Shown: in pieces, positions 1-8,400 of the stretch
How positions within the stretch are numbered: position 1 is the first letter of the stretch
How the letters are laid out: each line of letters opens with the position of its first letter
Origin: Sporocytophaga sp.
GTDB taxonomy: Bacteria > Bacteroidota > Bacteroidia > Cytophagales > Cytophagaceae
DNA: 64,000 nt
Direction: 5' to 3'
Assembly: GCF_017745095.1 (NCBI RefSeq)
Contig: NZ_JAGHZZ010000005.1
Coordinates: 240,245 to 304,244 of the forward strand
Made by a program: the position numbers and the translations under genes
The notes under the pieces: generated by a model
What the model was told of the DNA's origin: nothing
Database searches by the model: none
Seen by the model: the letters and a program-made list of their open reading frames with translations, nothing else

Positions 1-58
1 GAAATAGATCCACTTATATTCTCAGGTAATCTACTTTCCCTTATGATGAATTTATTCC

Positions 59-1162
59 ATGAATTTGTTTTCTTTGCAAAAATCTTTTGGACCTAAAGAA
101 CTTATGAGCCAGTACCATCAACTAAAAGTTAAGGAAATAATAAAAGAAACATCAGACACTATCACTGTAGTCTTCGAAAACGGATCAATACCAATATCCT
201 ATAAGTCTGGTCAGTTTTTAACATTAATAGTTCCTGTAAAAGGTGACAAATTGCGCCGATCATATTCACTTTGCTCTTCTCCTTATACTGACAGTGAGTT
301 AGCGGTTACTGTAAAGAGAATTGCAAATGGTGTAGTATCCAATTACCTTCCGGATAATTTAAAACAAGGTGATACACTGGAAGTAATGGAGCCGGCGGGA
401 ACGTTTAATTTCACTCCAGATCCTTCGAGGGCTGCAGATATCGTTCTTATTGGAGCAGGAAGTGGTATAACCCCATTGATTTCCATTGCAAAGTCAGCTC
501 TTGAAAAAGAGACTAAAAGTAATGTATATCTGATTTATGGTAACAGGAATGAAGCTTCCATTATCTTTAAACAGAAGCTTGAAGCATTGCAATCAGGATT
601 TAAAGAACGTTTTACGGTAGTACATAGACTTAGTCAACCTCAAGATAAATCATTGCCTGCGGGCAGGTTAAACAGATCTGAAGTAATAAAACTTCTGGAA
701 ACTTTTAATAAACTCAAGATTGAAAAAGCTGAATATTATGTTTGCGGTCCGGACGGAATGATGCAGGAAGCAATAAGTGCACTTGAACTTTTAAAAGTTT
801 CAAAAAGCCAGATTAAAAAAGAAAGTTTTCTTCCTGCTGATGCCAATTCATTAAGTAATGGCAAGGTCGTTGCAGACAGCCCGGATTCGCCTCAGGACGT
901 TACTATCATTTATCAGGGAAGCGAGTATAAAATCACAGTTCCTCCTAATAAATCAATACTTGAGATCGCATTAAAGCAAAATATTGATTTGCCATATTCT
1001 TGTCAGAGTGGTATGTGCACTGCTTGTATGGGTAAGTGTATCAGCGGAAAAGTACATCTTGATGATAGCGACGCACTCTCTGATAAAGAGCTAGAGAAGG
1101 GGTATGTACTGACCTGCGTTGGACACCCTGTAACTCCTAATGTAGTGATTGAAATAGATTAA
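59..1162 (+). CDS. Flavin/2Fe-2S oxidoreductase, PaaE-like ferredoxin-NADP reductase
   Basis: Electron-transfer reductase that passes electrons from NAD(P)H via FAD to a plant-type [2Fe-2S] centre. Three domains are visible in the order of PaaE/HmpX-like reductases. The FAD domain carries RRSYS at residues 66-70, the NAD(P) domain carries GAGSGITP near 132-139, and the C-terminal ferredoxin domain has Cys315, Cys320, Cys323 and Cys353 in the C-X4-C-X2-C...C pattern. Length 367 aa is normal for the family (about 350). An in-frame ATG at 104 (residue 16) would remove an atypical N-terminal tail and may be the real start. No oxygenase subunits such as paaABCD lie downstream, so the partner is unknown; the next gene begins 4 nt after the stop and may be co-transcribed. 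Confidence 0.88.
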   Translation: MNLFSLQKSFGPKELMSQYHQLKVKEIIKETSDTITVVFENGSIPISYKSGQFLTLIVPVKGDKLRRSYSLCSSPYTDSELAVTVKRIANGVVSNYLPDNLKQGDTLEVMEPAGTFNFTPDPSRAADIVLIGAGSGITPLISIAKSALEKETKSNVYLIYGNRNEASIIFKQKLEALQSGFKERFTVVHRLSQPQDKSLPAGRLNRSEVIKLLETFNKLKIEKAEYYVCGPDGMMQEAISALELLKVSKSQIKKESFLPADANSLSNGKVVADSPDSPQDVTIIYQGSEYKITVPPNKSILEIALKQNIDLPYSCQSGMCTACMGKCISGKVHLDDSDALSDKELEKGYVLTCVGHPVTPNVVIEID

Positions 1163-1166
1163 CGTT

Positions 1167-2870
1167 GTGGAAAGCAAAAGAAAATTTTTAAAGGAGGACT
1201 TTAAAGTAGAAAACTGGAATTCAGTAAAACCTTTTTTTCAAAGATTAGAAGCAAGGAAGATCAATAATGCGCAAGAGCTGAAACAATGGTTTTTGGACAG
1301 AAGCGAATTAGAATCTATACTTTCTGAAGACCTTGCATGGCGATACATAAGAATGACAGGTGATACTGCAAATAGGGAATTTGTTGAACGGTTCAACTTC
1401 TTTATTTCAGAGATACAACCACATGTTGCGCCATATACAAATGCTTTAAATAAGAAAGCTATCGAATGCCCATACATTGGAGAGCTTCAGGAGCAAGGGT
1501 TTGATATTCTAAGGAGAACCCTTAAAAAGGACTTTGAAATTTTCAGGGAGAATAATATTCCACTTTTTACAGAGCTTGATCAAGAGGCTCAACAGTTTGG
1601 TGCAATTTCTGGAGCTATGACGGTTACGATAGAAGGTAAAGAATTGACGCTTCAGCAAGCGTCAGACTTTCTTCAGTCTTCAGATAGAAGTGTAAGAGAA
1701 CATACATACAGGGAAATAGCTTCAAGGAGATTAAAGGATAAAGATAAGCTAGATGGTTTATTAGACAGGTTAATCAAGAAAAGAAACGAGGTTGCTTTAA
1801 ATGCTGATTTTTCCAATTTTCGGGACTATATGTTCCGCTCTATGGGACGCTTTGACTATACGGTGGATGATTGTTATTCATTTCATGAAGCTGTCAAATC
1901 AGAAGTCGTTCCTCTTTTGAATGAACTTGCAACAGAAAGAAAAAATGCCTTGAAAGTAGACCAGTTAAAGCCATGGGATAGCAATATAAATTATCTAGGT
2001 ACTGTACCTTTAAAACCTTTTGAAACAGGGGAGGAGCTTGAAGAAAAGACTATTAATTGCTTTACGCAAATAGATCCATATCTTGGAGATTGTATATCAA
2101 TAATGAAAAAGATGGGACACCTGGATTTAGTTTCAAGAAAAGGTAAAGCGCCAGGAGGATATAACTATCCACTTGATGAAACTGGGGTTCCTTTTATCTT
2201 TATGAATGCGACTTCCTCATTGAGAGATCTTGTCACAATGGTTCATGAAGGGGGACATGCATTACATTCATTTCTTACAAAAGATCTACCGTTGAATGCG
2301 TTTAAACAAGTCCCGTCTGAAGTAGCGGAACTAGCTTCAATGTCAATGGAATTAATCAGTATGGAGTATTGGGATATTTTTTTTCCGAATTCGGAAGATC
2401 TTATCAGAGCTAAAAGAGAGCATTTGGAAAGTATTATATCTACATTGCCTTGGGTTGCTACAATAGATAAGTTTCAACATTGGATGTACCTGCATCCTCA
2501 ACATAGTGCCGAGCAAAGAAAGGATGTATGGAAAAATATTGTAATTGAATTCAGTAATAGTATTACTGATTGGACTGGCCTTGAAGAGAGTCTTGAGTAT
2601 ATGTGGCAGAAACAACTACATATTTTTGAAGTGCCATTTTATTACATTGAATATGGAATGGCGCAGCTTGGAGCTATTGCTGTTTGGAAGAATTATAAAG
2701 AGAATGCGGAAAAGGGGTATAAAGCATATACAGAAGCCTTAAAACTTGGATACACCAAACCTATTGGAGCTATTTATGAGACAGCCGGTATAAAGTTTGA
2801 TTTTTCTAAAGAAAATATAAAGAATCTGATCGGATTTGTTCAATCTGAATTGTCAAAACTAAAGCCCTGA
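1167..2870 (+). CDS. M3 family oligoendopeptidase (PepF-like)
   Basis: Zinc metallopeptidase expected to degrade cytoplasmic oligopeptides. The thermolysin-like motif HEGGH is at residues 360-364 (His360, Glu361, His364), followed by the third-ligand region with acidic residues around 387-393 (PSEVAELASMSMEL), as in M3B oligoendopeptidase F. Length 567 aa fits the M3B group and there is no signal peptide. The start is a GTG at 1167, four bases after the preceding stop; the next in-frame ATG lies far into the protein, so GTG is preferred. The last bases form half of a palindrome that also holds the stop of the convergent lipoprotein gene. Confidence 0.9.
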   Translation: MESKRKFLKEDFKVENWNSVKPFFQRLEARKINNAQELKQWFLDRSELESILSEDLAWRYIRMTGDTANREFVERFNFFISEIQPHVAPYTNALNKKAIECPYIGELQEQGFDILRRTLKKDFEIFRENNIPLFTELDQEAQQFGAISGAMTVTIEGKELTLQQASDFLQSSDRSVREHTYREIASRRLKDKDKLDGLLDRLIKKRNEVALNADFSNFRDYMFRSMGRFDYTVDDCYSFHEAVKSEVVPLLNELATERKNALKVDQLKPWDSNINYLGTVPLKPFETGEELEEKTINCFTQIDPYLGDCISIMKKMGHLDLVSRKGKAPGGYNYPLDETGVPFIFMNATSSLRDLVTMVHEGGHALHSFLTKDLPLNAFKQVPSEVAELASMSMELISMEYWDIFFPNSEDLIRAKREHLESIISTLPWVATIDKFQHWMYLHPQHSAEQRKDVWKNIVIEFSNSITDWTGLEESLEYMWQKQLHIFEVPFYYIEYGMAQLGAIAVWKNYKENAEKGYKAYTEALKLGYTKPIGAIYETAGIKFDFSKENIKNLIGFVQSELSKLKP

Positions 2871-2880
2871 AATCAGGGCT
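2863..2880. terminator. Palindrome shared by two convergent stop codons
   Basis: A perfect 8-bp inverted repeat (agccctga aa tcagggct) contains the TGA of the peptidase gene in its left arm and the TCA complement of the lipoprotein stop in its right arm. Read on the minus strand it is followed by a T-rich stretch (tttagtttt), so it is a plausible terminator for the minus-strand gene. No U-run follows on the plus strand. Confidence 0.55.
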
Positions 2881-3466
2881 GAATTTGAAATAACGGACGG
2901 ATTTTATATTCCGAATAAGGGGCGCCCATTTTAGTAAGGCGTCCTTTATTATTTGTGACAATTTCATTGAACTGAATTGCCCATCTATCATACTTGTATC
3001 TGAACACAATCAGATTGCCATCTGCAGATGAAATGGAGCTTTCAAGCTTTGCGATCAATGGATGTTCTTCTGTAGATGGTGTTGAAGCAATCAAAGCTAG
3101 GGTAGCTCGAATCAAATTGTCGGTCTTGATATCATATTCATCAATCTCCTGGCTTGTCATGCTTTCAGCACGAAGCATGGCGGCTTTTACAATTTTGACA
3201 GAAGATTTCAGACTATCTATTTTAACAGCATTTGAGCCATTAATATATGAGAGTTCATCCAGCAATCTGTCAATGGATTGTAGCTTATCCTTTTCAGATG
3301 CATCCATGGATGACCAGTATGTATTCATGCTGTCTACAACTAAGCTAAGATTTGACTTGAAATCTGGCTGAGAAGAAGAAGTAGAAGAAGTTTTCTTTGA
3401 ACACGAATAAAAGATGGCTATCCCGATGATAGCCATAATTAGTTTTGCTTGTAGTTTATTGAACAT
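2873..3466 (-). CDS. Putative lipoprotein, paralogue of the gene upstream
   Basis: Unrecognised 197-aa protein. The N-terminus is a hydrophobic signal ending in FYSC, with Cys22 as the likely lipidation site, then a Ser/Thr-rich linker and a helical domain. It resembles its upstream neighbour along its length: both have SPxxx..HPL after an alanine-rich helix, a (Y/D)RWxxxxNxxV segment and a GxPYSE motif near the C-terminus. The ATG lies 11 nt inside the end of the upstream gene, so the two are translationally coupled. The RW...N segment is faintly LemA-like, but this is too weak to name. Probably attached to the outer or inner membrane on the periplasmic side. Confidence 0.7.
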   Translation of the reverse strand: MFNKLQAKLIMAIIGIAIFYSCSKKTSSTSSSQPDFKSNLSLVVDSMNTYWSSMDASEKDKLQSIDRLLDELSYINGSNAVKIDSLKSSVKIVKAAMLRAESMTSQEIDEYDIKTDNLIRATLALIASTPSTEEHPLIAKLESSISSADGNLIVFRYKYDRWAIQFNEIVTNNKGRLTKMGAPYSEYKIRPLFQIQP

Positions 3467-4064
3467 TGGAAGATCTCATGAATTCAATTTTCTCTTTCAT
3501 TTCGCTATATGGAGGGCCAGCTGCTGTCAGTTCTTTCTGATAAGCTTTGACAAAACTGTTGTTTATCATGACCCACCTTCCGTAGTTAACCCTCAATTTG
3601 ATAAGAGTGTTTGTGTTTGCTTCATTTATTTCACTTATCAATTCTTCCGCTAGTGGATGCTGAGGTAATTCCGGAGTGCTGCCTGCAAGTGCCATTACCC
3701 GAGCTATATATTTGTCTGTAAGTGCGTCATAGTTATCAATAGCTTGAGCGTCCATTGTTTCCTGAGTATAACGGGTATTTTTAACCTGGTCACAAGCTTT
3801 AACAAGAGAATCATGAAGAAGGTGATTATATCCAGAAGTATATGATATTTCCTGTAGAAGACGTTTAATATTTTCAAACTTTTGATCATCCGATTTAATC
3901 ATTGTGTTCCAATTGGTTTGAAGGCTATCAGAAATAATATCAGCACTGATTAGTATACTGTCCTTTTCAACCTGGCCATTCTGTGCAGTCTCCGGTTTTT
4001 CATTTTTACAACCAATCAGGTAAAAAGCAAAAACAACTGAAAATAAAATAGAAACGATTCTCAT
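3456..4064 (-). CDS. Putative lipoprotein, first of a tandem pair
   Basis: Unrecognised 202-aa lipoprotein with a clean signal peptide and lipobox LIGC (Cys19), followed by a charged linker and a helical domain. It shares with the downstream gene the order: short DSLxxxWxxM segment, YxxxTDxxIxxxxALxxSTP, xHPL, YxRWxxxxNxxV, GPPYSE. This indicates an old tandem duplication. It is the leading gene of a two-gene unit (11-nt overlap). No catalytic residues stand out. Confidence 0.7.
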   Translation of the reverse strand: MRIVSILFSVVFAFYLIGCKNEKPETAQNGQVEKDSILISADIISDSLQTNWNTMIKSDDQKFENIKRLLQEISYTSGYNHLLHDSLVKACDQVKNTRYTQETMDAQAIDNYDALTDKYIARVMALAGSTPELPQHPLAEELISEINEANTNTLIKLRVNYGRWVMINNSFVKAYQKELTAAGPPYSEMKEKIEFMRSSNVQ

Positions 4065-4370
4065 AAATTAAGTTAAGAAATATCAATAAAGTCAAAATTA
4101 TATTTTTCTTATAAATTCAGAAACGATTGAATGAAATTTATGATCTGTCGATGCGCTTTCTTTTTTTAAGTTTTTTATAAAAAACACCCTCAAACGAAGT
4201 CCTTTGAAGTTTATTTTAGGATTTTTCAAATATGAAAAATGTAGAATTTAGTGCTTACCTTTTCATTTTAATATGGATTAAGTTATGAAAAGCATTAAAA
4301 CAGATGTAATTTCACATTCTGGATACATTAAAATTAAGATAATAACCGTTGTAAGGAATAAAAATTTGGC
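4065..4370. other. Divergent intergenic region upstream of porV-like gene
   Basis: 306 bp between the lipoprotein pair (leftward) and the porV-like gene (rightward), very AT-rich. It must hold both promoters, but no convincing -7/-33 pair, RNA gene or repeat could be fixed by eye. Confidence 0.4.
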
Positions 4371-5447
4371 ATGAAAAAAGGTACTGTTCTTTTTATTATT
4401 ATTTTTTGCTCTGTTCATTTTGCTTTCGGACAATTAAAAGCTCCCAAATACAGTAACGAATTTTTGAGTATTGGTGTAGGCTCTAGGGCTCTAGGCATGT
4501 TCAATGTTCAGGCTGCCACAGTAGGGGATGTAACAGCAGGTTTCTGGAATCCTGCTGGTTTATTAAAGATTCAGTCTAAATATGAGCTTGCGGGTATGCA
4601 CGCAGAATATTTTGCTGGTATGGCTAAATATGACTACCTGGGTGCTGCAGTTAGACTTGACAGCAACTCTGTCTTGGCAATCAATGCCATCAGATTCGGG
4701 ACAGATGAGATTCCTAATACTTTAAATATATTTGATAATCAGGGAAACAATACGCCGGATTATAGTAAAATAAAGTATTTTTCTTCAGCAGATTATGCCT
4801 TCCTCGTTTCTTTTGCACGTACCAATAATTTATTACCCGGATTAAGTCTGGGAGCTACAATGAAAGTAATTCACCGCACGGTTGGTCCGTTTGGTAATGC
4901 CTGGGGGTTTGGTTTGGATGCCGGAGCTCAGTATGTAAGAAAAAACTGGCAGTTTGGACTTATGGCAAGAGATGTAACTGGTACTTACAATGCCTGGTCT
5001 TTTAACACAGCATTGTTTGAAAAAACTTTTGCTCAAACAGGTAATGAAATACCTCAGAATTCGATAGAAGTAACAGTGCCAAGATTGATATTTGGTGTAG
5101 GAAGGTCCAAAAGATTTAATAAGGATAAGTTTGGCTTACTAGCTGGTGCGGATTTTGATTTTACATTTGACAGAAAAAGAAACGTACTAGTGAGATCTAA
5201 TTTTGCATCTATTGATCCTCATTTAGGTCTGGAGTTTGATTATAAAAAATTAGTCTTTCTTCGCGCTGGTGTCGGAAATACTCAGCAGATTAAAGATTTT
5301 GACGGTAAATCTAAAACAGATGTCCAGGCTAATTTCGGAGTTGGAATAAAAATAAACAGGGTATCTATAGACTATGCACTTACAGGTGTTGGAGCTAATG
5401 CTAACCTATATTCCAACATTTTTTCTTTAAAGCTTGCTCTTAAGTAG
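4371..5447 (+). CDS. PorV/PorQ-family outer-membrane beta-barrel protein (T9SS)
   Basis: Outer-membrane barrel of the PorV/PorQ family. In the type IX secretion system PorV shuttles cargo from the translocon to the PorU sortase. A signal peptide (residues 1-20, ending FAFGQ) precedes the family signature: an early GVGSRALGM segment followed by DVTAGFWNPAGL, the FadL-like start of the barrel. The rest alternates short beta strands with Gly/Asn turns and ends in a hydrophobic strand (SLKLALK). Length 358 aa is normal. Only 6 nt separate it from the PorU2-like gene, so they form an operon. It may be a paralogue of the main PorV; the gene pairing supports a T9SS role but not which copy this is. 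Confidence 0.82.
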   Translation: MKKGTVLFIIIFCSVHFAFGQLKAPKYSNEFLSIGVGSRALGMFNVQAATVGDVTAGFWNPAGLLKIQSKYELAGMHAEYFAGMAKYDYLGAAVRLDSNSVLAINAIRFGTDEIPNTLNIFDNQGNNTPDYSKIKYFSSADYAFLVSFARTNNLLPGLSLGATMKVIHRTVGPFGNAWGFGLDAGAQYVRKNWQFGLMARDVTGTYNAWSFNTALFEKTFAQTGNEIPQNSIEVTVPRLIFGVGRSKRFNKDKFGLLAGADFDFTFDRKRNVLVRSNFASIDPHLGLEFDYKKLVFLRAGVGNTQQIKDFDGKSKTDVQANFGVGIKINRVSIDYALTGVGANANLYSNIFSLKLALK

Positions 5448-5453
5448 AGGTTT

Positions 5454-8400
5454 ATGGTAAAGAGTTTTCTTAAATATTGCGTCCTTCTTTCTTTCATTTT
5501 ATTCTTTCATTGTTCCTTTGCCCAGATATATGGAAATGAATGGATAGTTTCAGGACAACGATATTTTAGAATACCAGTGTCAAAGAGTGGAATGTATGTA
5601 TTAACCTACAATGATCTTGTAAGTGCAGGTGTTCCATTAAGTAGTTCTGATGCTCGGAAGATACAACTCTTTCATCGTGGAAAAGAGCAGGCAATTCGTA
5701 TACAAGGAGAGGAAGATACGCATTTTGATCAGAGTGATTCCTTGATTTTTTATGGAATAAGAAACAATGGTGAATTAGACAGCCTTCTTTACGACCCTTA
5801 TTATAGCCAGCCCCATAAATATTATAATTTATATTCCGATACGACTGCATATTTTCTTACAATCTCCGGTTCTATTAATGGAAAGAGAATGCAGGAGTTC
5901 GCTGGTGATTTTTCCGGATCACCTGAACCCTATCATCTGGAAGAAATTTTAAATGTCTTTACTGATGAATATGACAGGGGAGTGAACTATTCTATTGAAA
6001 CAGCAAAGTCTTCCTGGGACTATGGCGAAGGTTGGACTGGTTATTTAATATATAATGGTCAAAGTAGTGAATATTTATTAAATACTAATAATTACTACAG
6101 TTCTGGGCAATTGCCTAAGCTTGAAATACTTTTTTCAGGAAGAAATGATCTCAATCATAATATTCAGGTTATTCTGGGAAATGACGCATCCTCTAGTCCA
6201 TACTCTTACATTGTAAATGGCTTTTCAAATCATACTAATAAGAAGTTTGAGGTTGATGTAAATCCATTAGCATTTTCGGGCGGACAGCTAAAAGTTACCA
6301 TAAGAATATTGGGAGTTCCTCCGGATGCAGATGCAGTGTCAGTTGCATATATTAAACTTAAATATCCGCAGTTAACAGATATGTCAGGAAGGACAGAGGT
6401 GGTGTTAAATCTTTTACCTTCAGCAAAATTAGTTTCCTTGTCCGGGATATTTTCTGTTCCATCTATTCCTGTTGTATATGATTTATATGACAGAAATAAT
6501 CTAAAGCTTATTAAAGGACAATTAACAGGAGGTAAGCTTCAATTACCTGTAAATAATCAGTCGGGATCAAAATATCTGATAACAGGAATCTCTAGCTATA
6601 ACAGAGTGTTAAAGATTAATGAAACAGATCTTACTCCGTATCCTTTAAATATGGATTATCTGATCATTACGCATCGTTTGTTATGGGCAAAGGCCAATGA
6701 ATATGCAACTTACAGACAGTCAATTGAGGGTGGAGGTCATAAACCTCTAGTTGTAGATGTATTGAAACTCTATGATTTATTTACATATGGGGAGAAGACC
6801 CCTGCAGCTGTCAGGAAATTTTTAAGTTATTATATTGATAAAGGTAAGCCAGAATATGCACTAATTCTTGGTAAAGGATTGGATCCTGCCCATGGGTCTC
6901 CAGGAAACTATTATAGAAATAATCCTCAATCATTTATTAATGGTCCTGTTGCTCAGGAACGAGTGCAAGACTTGATTCCTGCAGGAGGAAGTCCTGGAAG
7001 TGATTGGACGTATGTTATTGGCCTTGGAGGAAAAGATAAATATGTGCCTGCTATTCCAATTGGGAGGATACCTGCCACAAATTCTGACAGGTTGAATAAT
7101 TATTTAAATAAAATTAAAGAGCATGAAAATTCTGCTCTCAATCCAAATGCTTTGTGGAGGAAGAATATATTGCATTTAAGCGGAGGTGCAAATGAATCTC
7201 AGATCATAACGTTCAGAGACTATCTAAAAGGATTCAAGACAATAGCAGAAGGTCCTTTTTGGGGAGGAAGGGTTAAGAGTTTTGCAAAGAGTTCTACCAA
7301 TCCTACTGAATTTATGAATGTATCAGCAGAAGTGAATAGCGGAATTGGTTTAATTACTTTTTTGGGACATTCATCCTCAACTTATTCTGAAATTGATATT
7401 GGTTTTGCATCACTTAATGTTTACGGGTACAACAATAAAGGCAGATATCCAATGATATTGATGAATGGATGTGCTTCTTCCAATATATATTTTGGATATT
7501 CATTTGCTGAAGATTGGCTTTTAACTCCCAATAAAGGAGCTGTAATATTTGTTGGGCATACAGATTCCGGATACCCAACAGAGATGAGAAGATACTCTTC
7601 AATATTCTACGATAAGATGTTCAAGGATACCATAGGAATGCAAAGGCCTATAGGGCAAATTCAACGTGATGTTATTGAAGCATATCTTAAAGGACCCAAT
7701 AATGAAGTTGCTATTGCCAATTCAGAACAAATGATTCTTGTAGGTGACCCTGCTTTGCGAGTTTATGCTCCAGGATATTCTCAGTATAAAAAGGACAGGA
7801 CCGATTATTCTATAAATAGTACCGGGATATTTATTAAATCTTTTGACGGAAATAATGTAAATGCTTTATCTGACTCATTTTCTATCGGTATTCCTATTAG
7901 TAATTTAGGTATAACCAATTCGGATTCTTTTAGCATTTGTATTAAAAGAGAAGTCGGAACAAAAGTAATTAATTATCCTCCGGTTTTCTATCCTCCGATT
8001 TATTATGAAGACACACTTTATTATGTTATAAGCTCTAAAGATGTTTCAACTTATGGGCCTAATACTTTTGAAGTGACCATTGATTGCGAAAATAAAGTTC
8101 CGGAGGTCGATGATGTAGTAAATAATAAATTGTCTTTGGATTATTTTATGCCATTGAGTGGGGTTCAGTGTCTCTTTCCAAGAGAGTTTAGTGTTGTCAA
8201 TCAGCAACCTGTAACATTCATTGCTCAAACAACAGATTTGCTGCAAGAATCAGAAAATTACTTAATAGAACTTGATACATCAAAGGTCTTTAATAGCCCT
8301 TTTAAGAAATCTATAACTGTAAATTCTGGCTCACTAATAAAGTGGGAGAATGTAAAGTTGATGGATAATTTGCCCCAGAACGACAGCATAGTTTATTATT

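Noticed and set aside
2994-3371. Plus-strand ORF of 125 aa antisense to the lipoprotein gene
   Set aside because: The minus strand has a signal peptide, paralogue and coupled partner; the plus-strand product has no recognisable feature.
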